Positions 8,354 through 15,862 of a stretch of DNA of 64,000 nucleotides are shown here, one piece after another. The notes beneath the pieces were generated by a model. It searched no databases, was not told where the DNA came from, and saw only the letters and a program-made list of their open reading frames with translations. Every line of letters starts with the position of its first letter. Positions within the stretch are counted from its first letter, which is position 1. The stretch is from JBCDCY01 sp039180875 (GTDB taxonomy: Bacteria > Pseudomonadota > Alphaproteobacteria > Rhodobacterales > Rhodobacteraceae). The translations under genes and the position numbers were made by a program. Where the stretch lies: the NCBI GenBank assembly GCA_039180875.1, contig JBCDCY010000003.1:186001-250000 (forward strand), given 5' to 3'.

Positions 8354-8456
8354 TTCCTTCCCTCCCCAAATCGCTTGCAGCGGTTTCCAGGCTGCATTGA
8401 CAGACTAGACAATATATCAGACGTTACATCTCGTCGATCATTTTGACGCATCGGCA
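8354..8456. promoter_or_regulatory. divergent promoter region between TRAP and 2-oxo acid dehydrogenase operons
   Basis: This 103-base AT-richer gap must hold the promoters of both operons. It contains direct AGAC repeats flanking an AATATAT core (AGACTAGACAATATATCAGAC, 8400-8423 region, split here as AGACTAGAC / AATATAT / CAGAC), a plausible place for the MarR-family regulator of the TRAP operon to bind. The operator assignment is inference. Confidence 0.4.
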
Positions 8457-9227
8457 ATGGCAGGTGGGAGCAGTCATGGCGCGCGAGGATCGAGACGCAT
8501 CGTGAGCGATCCGGCCGCCATCGCCGGCGCCACGCGGCGCCTCGGGCCGGCCCAACGCCAGGCCGCGCGCTTCCTCGCCGCCAGCCAGGCGGAAACAGCG
8601 GTCGTCACCATCTTCGGCGAGATCGACGTGGGGGCGCTGCTCACCTGGCGCAGCGCATTGGCAGAGGGTCCGTCGCGGCCGAGCGTCTCGCACTGCGTGC
8701 TTCGCGCCCTGGCGCTCGCCCTGCCGCAATACCCGGCCCTCGCGGCCCATCTGCACGACGATGTGCTGCATTTTGGCGAGGGTCTCGACATCGCCCTCGC
8801 CGTCTCCTTGCCGAGCGGCGATCTGATCACGCCGGTGCTGCGCGGAGTGGAGAGCATGGATCTGGCGATGCTCACCGCCGCCGCACGGGATCTGGCGGAG
8901 AAGGCGCGGACCGGCGGGCTCGCGCCCGGCGACGTGCGGGGCGGGCACTTCACCCTCTCCAACGTGGTGGGCGCCCAGGTCACCCGCTGGACCACGCCGA
9001 TCGTGCCCCGGCCGCAGGTGGCGATCCTGGCGCTCGCAGGTATTCGCGACGTGCCCGCCGTCCGGGAGCGGGCCGTGACCGTGGCGAAGATGCTGCCGGT
9101 CAGCCTCAGCTTCGACCATCGGGCGGTGAACGGCACGGAGGCCTCGGCCTTCCTCGAAACCCTGGCCGAGGTCCTGGCCCACCCGGAGACCCTCGCGGCA
9201 CCCCTCGACGGAGGCACAGCGCAATGA
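8457..9227 (+). CDS. 2-oxo acid dehydrogenase E2 catalytic core without lipoyl domain
   Basis: An acyltransferase that moves an acyl group from lipoate to CoA in a 2-oxo acid dehydrogenase complex. The 256-residue product is only the catalytic domain: it lacks both the lipoyl domain and a clear peripheral-subunit-binding domain. The active-site motif is SFDHRAVNG near residues 220-228; Asn in place of the usual Asp is also found in the Azotobacter vinelandii pyruvate E2. The lipoyl carrier is encoded by the next gene, which overlaps by 4 bases. The start is uncertain: a GTG at 8502 would remove 15 low-complexity residues and is an equally good choice. Confidence 0.85.
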   Translation: MAGGSSHGARGSRRIVSDPAAIAGATRRLGPAQRQAARFLAASQAETAVVTIFGEIDVGALLTWRSALAEGPSRPSVSHCVLRALALALPQYPALAAHLHDDVLHFGEGLDIALAVSLPSGDLITPVLRGVESMDLAMLTAAARDLAEKARTGGLAPGDVRGGHFTLSNVVGAQVTRWTTPIVPRPQVAILALAGIRDVPAVRERAVTVAKMLPVSLSFDHRAVNGTEASAFLETLAEVLAHPETLAAPLDGGTAQ

Positions 9228-9475
9228 TCGACATCACCCTGCCCGAGATCGGCGAGGGCGTGACGGAGGCGACCATCGTCTCCTGGCTCGTCAAACCGGG
9301 CGAGGCGGTCCACGCCGGTACGCCCATCGTCGAGATCATGACCGACAAGGTGAACATGGAGATCGAGGCGGAAGCAGCGGGCACCATGGCCGAGATCGTC
9401 GTGCCGGTGGATGAGGAGGTCCGCGTCGGCGCCGTGATCTGCCGGATCGACCCGAAGGCAGCGGGAGGACAGTGA
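9224..9475 (+). CDS. stand-alone lipoyl-domain carrier protein
   Basis: An 83-residue biotin/lipoyl attachment domain and nothing else. The lipoylated lysine is K42 in EIMTDKVNMEIEA, and the DITLPEIGEGVTEATI start is typical of an E2 N-terminal lipoyl domain. It would act as the swinging arm that visits the E1 and E2 active sites encoded on either side. The start ATG overlaps the E2-core stop in ATGA, and its stop overlaps the E1-alpha start, so the four genes are translationally coupled. A complex with the carrier as a separate polypeptide is unusual, since E2 normally carries it in cis. Confidence 0.92.
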   Translation: MIDITLPEIGEGVTEATIVSWLVKPGEAVHAGTPIVEIMTDKVNMEIEAEAAGTMAEIVVPVDEEVRVGAVICRIDPKAAGGQ

Positions 9476-10431
9476 TGCGCACCAACGAAACTCACGCGGG
9501 GCTCTACCGGCTGATGACCCTCACCCGCACGCTAGATCGGGTGATCGGCGCCCATGACGGGCATTGGCACGGGCTCGAGGGGGAGGAGGCGACGATCGCC
9601 GGCGTCTACTACGGCCTTCGCCCGGGCGATGTGGTGGCGCCGCATTACCGCGGCATGGTCTCGGCCGCGCTCGCCAAGGGCGCGGATCTGCGCACCATCC
9701 TCGCCGGCTGCCTCGGGCGGCGCACGGCCTATCACGGCGGGCGGCATCGCAGCGACATCTGTGGCCCGCCGGAATTCGGCACGATCGGGCTCTACGCCGG
9801 CTCCCTCGGCCCGCCGCTCGGCTATGCTCTGGGCGGGGCGCTGGCCGCCCAGCTCGACCGGCGCGACGACGTGGCGGTGGGGGTCTTCGGCGACGGCACC
9901 TCCTCCCGCGGCGATTGCCATGAGGCCATGAACATGGCGGCGGTGATGTCGCTGCCAATGATCTTCGTCTGCCAGAACAACCAGATCGCCATCTCGACCG
10001 AGGTGGGCGCCGCCGTCGGCGGCAGCGTCGCGGCGCGGGGCCCGGCGGTCGGCATGCCCGGCGTCACGGTCGACGGCAACGACGTCGTGGCCGTGCGCGA
10101 CGCGATGGACGAGGCGCTCGCCCGCGCCCGCCGCGGCGACGGGCCGAGCCTGATCGAATGCGCCACCTACCGGGTGGCCGGCCACTTCTACTCCGACGCC
10201 GAGGACTACCGCGACGCCGACGAGATCGCCGCCTGGCGCGACCGCGATCCGATCACCCGCTACCGCCAGTACCTGGTGCGCGAGGAGGTGATGGAAGAGG
10301 CCGATCTCGACGCAATCGACGCGGACGTCACGGCAGAGGTCGATACGGCCTTCAAGGCGGCGGAGGCCGATCCCCTGCCCGAGGCCGACGACCTCGCCCC
10401 CACCGCAGCCTTTGCGGAGACAGCGGCATGA
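9475..10431 (+). CDS. 2-oxo acid dehydrogenase E1 component, alpha subunit
   Basis: The thiamine-diphosphate-binding half of the E1 decarboxylase. In the 318-residue product the ThDP motif runs from GDGTSSRGD to QNNQ (about residues 141-172), and the phosphorylation-loop-like region around YHGGRHRSD precedes it. The ATG overlaps the lipoyl-carrier stop by one base (TGATG), and the end overlaps the E1-beta start in ATGA. Similar E1-alpha proteins use pyruvate, branched-chain oxo acids or acetoin; the substrate here is not predictable. No E3 is in the operon, so a shared dihydrolipoamide dehydrogenase must be used. Confidence 0.9.
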   Translation: MRTNETHAGLYRLMTLTRTLDRVIGAHDGHWHGLEGEEATIAGVYYGLRPGDVVAPHYRGMVSAALAKGADLRTILAGCLGRRTAYHGGRHRSDICGPPEFGTIGLYAGSLGPPLGYALGGALAAQLDRRDDVAVGVFGDGTSSRGDCHEAMNMAAVMSLPMIFVCQNNQIAISTEVGAAVGGSVAARGPAVGMPGVTVDGNDVVAVRDAMDEALARARRGDGPSLIECATYRVAGHFYSDAEDYRDADEIAAWRDRDPITRYRQYLVREEVMEEADLDAIDADVTAEVDTAFKAAEADPLPEADDLAPTAAFAETAA

Positions 10432-11411
10432 GCCGGATGACCTTTCAGCAGGCCGTCGTCGACGCCATCGCGTCCGAGATGCGCCGCGACCGCGATGTCT
10501 TCGTGATGGGCGAGGATATCGGCCGCTTCGGCGGCCCCCTCCGCTCCAACGCCGGGCTGTTCGAGGAGTTCGGGGCGGAGGGTCGGGTGATCGACACCCC
10601 GATCTCCGAAGGCACATTCGTCGGCGTCGGTGTGGGCGCCGCGCTCCAGGGCAAGCGGCCCGTGGTCGATCTGATGTTTTTGGAGTTCCTCGCCCTCGTC
10701 ATGCAGCAGTTCCTCGATGCGGGCGCCATGCACTATTACTCCGGCGGCACGGCACGGGTGCCGCTGGTCGTGCGGGCGAAATACGGCGTCGGCCCGTTCC
10801 ACGGCCATGCCTACGATCACCATTCCTGGCTGATGAACGTGCCGGGGGTGAAGATCGTCGCGCCGTCGAACCCTGCCGATGCGGCGGGGCTGATGCGTGC
10901 CGCCATTCGCGACGACAACCCGACGCTCTTCCTCGAGCACATGGCGCTCTACCATGCCGGTCGGGCGGAGATCCCGGAGGGCGACCATGTGGTGCCCCTC
11001 GGCAAGGCGGCGATCGCCCGGTCGGGCACGGACCTCACCATCGTCGCCTCGGCCCTGATGCTGCGCCGGGCGCTTGCGGCGGCCGACGCGCTGGCCGAGG
11101 CCGGTGGTCCGTCGGCCGAGGTGGTCGACCTCCGCACCATCGCGCCGATCGACGAGGAAACCGTGCTGACCTCCGTCCGCAAGACCGGTCGCCTGGTGCT
11201 GGTCTCAGAAGCGGTGGAGCGCGGCAGCTCGATCAACGACGTCGCGGCCCTCGTGGCGGAGAAGGCCTTCACCGCGCTAAAGGCGCCCATCGCCCGGGTC
11301 GCCCCACCGGCGATCCCCACGCCGTTCGCGCGGGAGTTGGAGAAGATCTACCTGCCCGACGCCACCCGCATCACCGAGGCCGCGCGGGGTCTGTTCGCCG
11401 CAGCGGCATAG
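10428..11411 (+). CDS. 2-oxo acid dehydrogenase E1 component, beta subunit
   Basis: The 327-residue partner of E1-alpha, with the transketolase pyrimidine-binding domain first (VMGEDIGRFGG at about 24-34, DTPISEGTFVGVGVGAAL near 53-70) and the transketolase C-terminal domain after residue 200 (VVDLRTIAPIDEETV). Its ATG overlaps the E1-alpha stop. It completes an alpha2beta2 E1, and ends the E2 core-lipoyl-E1alpha-E1beta operon. The order E2 before E1 is the reverse of most pyruvate dehydrogenase operons. Confidence 0.92.
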   Translation: MSRMTFQQAVVDAIASEMRRDRDVFVMGEDIGRFGGPLRSNAGLFEEFGAEGRVIDTPISEGTFVGVGVGAALQGKRPVVDLMFLEFLALVMQQFLDAGAMHYYSGGTARVPLVVRAKYGVGPFHGHAYDHHSWLMNVPGVKIVAPSNPADAAGLMRAAIRDDNPTLFLEHMALYHAGRAEIPEGDHVVPLGKAAIARSGTDLTIVASALMLRRALAAADALAEAGGPSAEVVDLRTIAPIDEETVLTSVRKTGRLVLVSEAVERGSSINDVAALVAEKAFTALKAPIARVAPPAIPTPFARELEKIYLPDATRITEAARGLFAAAA

Positions 11412-11448
11412 CAAAGTCGTGACATAACCTCCTAAAATCGTTCGCATA

Positions 11449-11470
11449 TTGGTTGAGCCGGTTTAACCAA
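11449..11470. promoter_or_regulatory. imperfect palindrome upstream of the Hint-domain gene
   Basis: TTGGTT and AACCAA arms flank a CCGG centre in a 22-base segment that pairs along its whole length if G-T pairs are allowed. It lies about 70 bases before the likely start of the Hint-domain gene and 38 bases after the E1-beta stop. It could be an operator or a weak terminator; there is no T-tract. Confidence 0.4.
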
Positions 11471-11540
11471 GAGAAACCGGCCAAGCTTAACGTCCAGCGC
11501 CATGGCAGCGACCCCTTTGGTCGCGCAGGGGGATGTGACG

Positions 11541-12686
11541 ATGGCAGCGGGCGTAACCTGGTCGACGCTCTATCTCGGCCAGTTGGCGGATATGGACACC
11601 GACGAGTCCACGCTGGCGAAGGAAAATCCCAACGCATTGATCGGCACTTACGGCTCGGCCAGTGACCCGATCAGCCGGTCGATCGTCGATGTGACGACCG
11701 ACAGCACCGACGGCGACGACACCATCTCCGCCGACAATTTCGGCACGTCGGATACGCTCAGCTACGACCTCGGGGCCGGGCTGGTGACGCAGCAGCTCGA
11801 CTCCGCCGCGCTCGCCAACGTCACCGTGACGTTCGAGGATGGCTCGGTCGCCACCGGCAACGTCGCGATCTTCCAGGACGATGCCGGCAACGCCTTCATG
11901 GCGATCGGCGACAGCCAGGGTCTGCTCGGCTCCCAGCCGATCGACAGCGTGCAGGTGAACGCCGTCTCCTCGCGCTCCTACACGGGCATGAACCAGACGA
12001 CGCGGGACGACCTGGAGTTCGTCTGTTTCGGCCTCGGCACGCTGATCGCGACCCCAGGTGGGGAGCGGCGGGTGGAGGATCTCAGCGTCGGCGATCTGGT
12101 CGAGACCCTGGATCGCGGCCCGCAACCGATCCGCTGGATCGGGCGGCGCACGCTCCGCTTCACGCGCGCGGCCCATCGCTCGAAGCCGATCCTTTTTCCC
12201 GCGGGGGCGCTCGGCAATGGTCGGCCACGGCGCGACCTGATCGTCTCGCCCCAGCACCGCATACTGCTCCGCGGCGGCGATGTCTGGGCGTGCGCCGGAG
12301 AGGCGGAGGCGCTGGGCGCGGCCAAGGGTTTCGTCGCCTGGCCGAAGGTCCGTCAGCTCAAGGGCTGTCGGGAGATCACCTACCTCACCCTCCTTTTCGA
12401 CCGGCACGAGGTGATCCGGGCGGAGGGTGTGGCGTTGGAGAGCTTCTTTCCCGGTCCCCAGGGCATGACGCTTCTGAGCGCGGAGGAGCGGGAGGAGGTT
12501 TATGCCCTGCACCCGGCGCTCCGCGCGGATCCCGATCACGGCTATGGTCGTCGGGCCCGACCCTTCCTCAAACCGCGGGAGGTGCGCGTTCTGCTCGCCC
12601 ATCGGCGGCGCGAGCGTGCTCCGCTGGAACGGATGCCAGCCCGCCCGGAGCTCGGGTCAGGGTCGGTCGGCGCTGCAAGGGGGTGA
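11541..12686 (+). CDS. Hint-domain protein
   Basis: A 381-residue protein with a Hint (Hedgehog/intein) self-splicing fold in its C-terminal half. The module starts at CFGLGTLIATP (C162, the nucleophile position), has the GERRVEDLSVGDLV block and the SPQHRILL block (H239), and continues to about residue 340. The N-terminal part holds an acidic DGDDTISADNFGTSD stretch like RTX or bacterial adhesin repeats. Such proteins are common in Rhodobacterales and usually secreted. No classical signal peptide is visible. The ATG at 11541 follows GGGGGA; an upstream ATG at 11502 would add 13 residues. Confidence 0.8.
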   Translation: MAAGVTWSTLYLGQLADMDTDESTLAKENPNALIGTYGSASDPISRSIVDVTTDSTDGDDTISADNFGTSDTLSYDLGAGLVTQQLDSAALANVTVTFEDGSVATGNVAIFQDDAGNAFMAIGDSQGLLGSQPIDSVQVNAVSSRSYTGMNQTTRDDLEFVCFGLGTLIATPGGERRVEDLSVGDLVETLDRGPQPIRWIGRRTLRFTRAAHRSKPILFPAGALGNGRPRRDLIVSPQHRILLRGGDVWACAGEAEALGAAKGFVAWPKVRQLKGCREITYLTLLFDRHEVIRAEGVALESFFPGPQGMTLLSAEEREEVYALHPALRADPDHGYGRRARPFLKPREVRVLLAHRRRERAPLERMPARPELGSGSVGAARG

Positions 12687-12761
12687 GTTCTGAGCGCGCC
12701 AGCGCCCCGGGCGCCGGCGAAAAATGCACGGGCGACGTTCCCGACGCCGCCCGCGAGAGAA

Positions 12762-12932
12762 TTATTCGGCGGCGGTCATCGCGGCCCGGCGCTTGGCGAT
12801 GCCATCGCGCGACAGGGCTGACTTTTCGCCCGCGTCCGAGCGCGACTTCTCCATCGCCCGGATCGACAGATACGCGAGAACAACAAAGATACTCATGGTG
12901 CCAAAGGGCAGAAATCCCAGTGCAGCTTCCAT
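12762..12932 (-). CDS. small single-pass membrane protein, 56 residues
   Basis: An unrecognised 56-residue protein with one membrane helix (about residues 3-21, ALGFLPFGTMSIFVVLAYLSI) and a basic, hydrophilic C-terminal tail. AGAGG lies 7 bases before the ATG, supporting translation. Longer upstream frames lack the hydrophobic start. It stands alone between the Hint gene and the next small membrane protein. The reading frame is intact and the amphiphilic layout is plausible, but I cannot assign a role. Confidence 0.55.
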   Translation of the reverse strand: MEAALGFLPFGTMSIFVVLAYLSIRAMEKSRSDAGEKSALSRDGIAKRRAAMTAAE

Positions 12933-13122
12933 CGTCAGTACCTCTTCCGTTTGTGTTACGGGAAGAGTTACGCAGCACAATTCAAAGTGGATTACGATTT
13001 TCCGAAAAAACTTTGCAAGCAGCCGTGTGCAATCGCATGCCATTCCCATGACAGTTCGTTGACAATAGATCGTTCTGCGGCCGCTGGCTTCTCCATCGCG
13101 TAAATCTGTACTGACAGAGGTG

Positions 13123-13383
13123 TCAGTTCACGACGACGACCACGAGCAGCAGGAACAACAGGAAGCCGGTCACCCCGAACTGGCCGAAGAGGTAGGAGAG
13201 GCAGATCAGCGCCCCGAACACCCCGGCCGTGACCATCACCTGATCGCGCATCGGCAGGGCGGCGAGCCGGCGCTCGGTCTCGGCGAAGGTGTTCTTGCGC
13301 CAGACCCCCGCGATCACCAGCGCGGCCATGCGCCGCGCATGGGCGCCGAGCCGGCCGAGGAGCTTGAGCGTGCCGAGGGCCAT
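13123..13383 (-). CDS. small membrane-anchored hypothetical protein, 86 residues
   Basis: An 86-residue product with an amphipathic N-terminal half containing RRMAALVIAGVWRKNTFAETERRLAALP in two pieces, then a membrane segment near residues 50-64 and a second hydrophobic run at the C-terminus ending in VVVVVN. I do not recognise the family. The ATG at 13383 is favoured because the longer frame upstream is arginine- and serine-rich shadow sequence. It lies 103 bases downstream of the fur-family gene on the same strand. Confidence 0.55.
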   Translation of the reverse strand: MALGTLKLLGRLGAHARRMAALVIAGVWRKNTFAETERRLAALPMRDQVMVTAGVFGALICLSYLFGQFGVTGFLLFLLLVVVVVN

Positions 13384-13486
13384 GGGTGCTCCTCGAAACC
13401 TGATCGCGACGGCCTTCCTATACAAAGGCGGTTCTCGGCTGTCGAGCAGACGGCCGATCCCGGCCACGACCCCCGGCCGGGACAGG

Positions 13487-13930
13487 CTAAGCCGAACCAG
13501 ACTTGATCTTGCGGCAGTAAAGCTCCAGCCGATGCGACACCACCTCGTAGCCATGGCGCCGGGCGACCTCGCGCTGCAGGCGCTCGATCTCGGGCGAGGT
13601 GAACTCCACGATCTCCCGACTGTCGAGGTCGATGATGTGGTCGTGGTGCGGCGCATCCGTGGTCTCGAACCGGGCCGGTGCCCCCTCGAAGGCGTGCCGG
13701 TGCACGATGTTGCGGTCCTCGAGCACGCTTAAGGTGCGATAGACCGTGGCGAGGGAGACGGTCGCATCCACCTCCTGCGCCCGGCGGTGCAACTCGTTGG
13801 CGTCGGGATGGTCGTCGGCCTCATCCAGCACCTGGAGCAGCGCCAGGCGTTGCCGCGTCATCCGCATACCGGTGGCGCGGAGAGCCTCCTCCATCGCCTG
13901 GATCCGGCTGTCATCCACGTCCGCCACCAT
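13487..13930 (-). CDS. Fur-family metal regulator (probably Mur-like)
   Basis: A 147-residue Fur-superfamily repressor. The winged helix covers about residues 10-85 with the recognition helix SLATVYRTLSVL (59-70), and the metal site HHDH lies at residues 95-98. There is no CxxC pair, unlike Zur or PerR zinc sites. Alphaproteobacterial members of this type often respond to manganese (Mur). It is divergent from a TroABCD-type metal importer with a palindrome between, so it likely represses that operon and perhaps itself. Manganese sensing is inferred from family and context. Confidence 0.88.
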   Translation of the reverse strand: MVADVDDSRIQAMEEALRATGMRMTRQRLALLQVLDEADDHPDANELHRRAQEVDATVSLATVYRTLSVLEDRNIVHRHAFEGAPARFETTDAPHHDHIIDLDSREIVEFTSPEIERLQREVARRHGYEVVSHRLELYCRKIKSGSA

Positions 13931-13977
13931 GCTGAGAAACTACCTTTTTGCTTCGCATTTGCAAGTGGAACACTTCT

Positions 13978-13998
13978 TATTGAGAATAAGTCTCAATA
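13978..13998. promoter_or_regulatory. Fur-type palindromic operator between fur-like and tro genes
   Basis: TATTGAGA-N5-TCTCAATA is a perfect 21-base inverted repeat; its core fits a 7-1-7 Fur-family site (TGAGAAT-a-AGTCTCA). It lies 48 bases before the regulator start and 75 bases before the binding-protein start, where it can control both directions. A nearby TTGCTTCGCATTTGCAA run (from about 13950) could be a second site. Confidence 0.7.
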
Positions 13999-14072
13999 CC
14001 ATTGACTCTTGCGAGTGAGACGCATATTGAGATGCAGAAGCACCGAATATCGTCCCTCACGCGGAGATCTGA

Positions 14073-15035
14073 ATGGGCATGGTCGCACGACGGGGATTTC
14101 TTGCCCTGGCACTTGCCGCAGGGCTCGCCATGCCCCAGCCGGCGGTGGCGGAGAGACCGATCGAGGTGGTGGCGACCACCGGCATGATCGCCGACGCGGC
14201 GCGGGAGGTCGGGGGAGATCTGGTCTCCGTCAAGGCACTGATGGGCCCCGGCGTCGATCCCCACGCCTACCGCCAGACTCGCTCCGACATCGTGGCGCTC
14301 GCCGAAGCCGATCTGGTGCTCTGGCACGGGCTCTACCTCGAAGCCCAGATGGAAGAGCTGATGCGGGATCTGGCCGAGGACGGCAATGTCGTCGCGGTGG
14401 CGGAGAGCCTGCCGACCAACCTGCTGATCGGCCATGACGACTACGACGACAAGCACGACCCCCATGTCTGGATGAACCCCAATCTCTGGAGCCGCGTGGT
14501 CCTCACCATCCGCGACGCATTGATCGCCACCGAACCGGCGGAAGAGGCGCAGTTCCGCGCCAACGCCACCGCCTATCTCGAGACGCTGGAGGAGCTGGCG
14601 CGCTACACCACCCAGGTCCTCTCCTCCGTTCCGGCAGAGAGCCGGGTGCTGCTCTCGGCCCACGACGCCTTCAACTATTTCGGCTCGGCCTATGGCTTTG
14701 AGGTCATGGGGATCCAAGGCATCTCGACCGAGAGCGAGGCGGGCCTCCGCCGGATCGAGGATCTGGTCGACATGCTGGTTGACCGCGACATCCGCGCGGT
14801 CTTCGTCGAAAGCTCCGTCTCCGACCGCAATGTCCGCGCGCTGATCGAGGGGGCTGCGGCGCGGGGCCATCAGGTGGAGATCGGCGGCACCCTGTTCTCC
14901 GACGCCATGGGGGAGGAGGGGACGTATGAGGGCACTTATCTCGGCATGATCGACCACAACGCCACCACCATCGCCCGGGCCCTTGGGGGAGAGACCCCGC
15001 CCCGCGGCATGGCCGACCGCCTGGCATTGAACTGA
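14073..15035 (+). CDS. troA: Mn/Zn ABC transporter substrate-binding protein (TroA-like)
   Basis: A cluster A-I metal-binding protein of 320 residues with a signal peptide ending near AVA-ER (residue 27). The likely ligands are H64 (DPHAY), H131 (DPHVWMNP), H197 (SAHDAFNYFG) and D277, i.e. three His and one Asp as in TroA; PsaA/SitA proteins have Glu at the third position. A short acidic stretch (HDDYDDKH) replaces the long His-rich loop of ZnuA. Mn, Zn or both could be the cargo. Its stop overlaps the ATPase start (TGATG), so it is the first gene of troABCD. Confidence 0.9.
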   Translation: MGMVARRGFLALALAAGLAMPQPAVAERPIEVVATTGMIADAAREVGGDLVSVKALMGPGVDPHAYRQTRSDIVALAEADLVLWHGLYLEAQMEELMRDLAEDGNVVAVAESLPTNLLIGHDDYDDKHDPHVWMNPNLWSRVVLTIRDALIATEPAEEAQFRANATAYLETLEELARYTTQVLSSVPAESRVLLSAHDAFNYFGSAYGFEVMGIQGISTESEAGLRRIEDLVDMLVDRDIRAVFVESSVSDRNVRALIEGAAARGHQVEIGGTLFSDAMGEEGTYEGTYLGMIDHNATTIARALGGETPPRGMADRLALN

Positions 15036-15859
15036 TGACCCCGCCGTTCGATCAGCCCGCCCTCAGCCTCGCGCCGGAGGCGCGGCTGGCGCCTTTCATC
15101 CGGCCGGCCGACAGCCCGCTGATGCTGCGCGGTCTCACCGTCTCCTACGGCGAGAAGCCGGCGATCTTCTCGGTCGACGCGACCTTCCGGGCCGGCGCCA
15201 TGACGGCGATCATCGGGCCGAACGGCGCGGGCAAGTCGACCCTGCTGAAAGCGGCACTCGGCATCATCCCCCGGCTCTCGGGCGAGGTCGCGATGTTCGG
15301 CCAGCCCATGGCCGCGATGCGCGACCGGATCGCCTACGTGCCCCAGCGCGCGAGCGTCGACTGGGATTTTCCGACCACCGTGATCGACGTCGTGCTGATG
15401 GGCCTCTACCGCCAGGTCGGGCTGCTGCGCCGCCTAACGGGCCAGCATCGCGCCACGGCGCGGGATTGCCTCGACCGCGTCGGCATGGCCGATTTCGCCG
15501 ATCGCCAGATCGGCCAGCTCTCCGGCGGTCAGCAGCAGCGGGTCTTCCTCGCCCGCGCTTTGGCCCAGGGGGCCGACATCTATCTGCTGGACGAGCCCTT
15601 CGCCGGCGTCGATGCCGCGACCGAGGCGGCGATCGTCGATGTGCTGAAGCTGCTCCGCGATGAGCAGAAGACCGTCATCGCCGTGCACCACGACCTGGCG
15701 ACGGTGCGAAGCTATTTCGACCACGTCTTCCTCATCAACGTCCGCCGCATCGCCGAGGGATCCGTGGAGGAGGCGTTTACGGCCGCGAACCTCTCCGCCA
15801 CCTATGGCGGACGATTGGCGAGCGCCCATATCGACCAGCTCGACCTCGCTGCGATCTAG
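15035..15859 (+). CDS. troB: Mn/Zn ABC transporter ATP-binding protein
   Basis: The 274-residue ATPase of the metal importer. Walker A is GPNGAGKST (about residues 62-70), the signature is QLSGGQQQRVFLARAL, and Walker B is IYLLDEPFAGVD, followed by the switch histidine in VHHD. An N-terminal extension of about 30 residues precedes the nucleotide-binding domain. It follows troA with a one-base overlap and precedes the two permease genes. Confidence 0.93.
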   Translation: MTPPFDQPALSLAPEARLAPFIRPADSPLMLRGLTVSYGEKPAIFSVDATFRAGAMTAIIGPNGAGKSTLLKAALGIIPRLSGEVAMFGQPMAAMRDRIAYVPQRASVDWDFPTTVIDVVLMGLYRQVGLLRRLTGQHRATARDCLDRVGMADFADRQIGQLSGGQQQRVFLARALAQGADIYLLDEPFAGVDAATEAAIVDVLKLLRDEQKTVIAVHHDLATVRSYFDHVFLINVRRIAEGSVEEAFTAANLSATYGGRLASAHIDQLDLAAI

Positions 15860-15862
15860 CCC

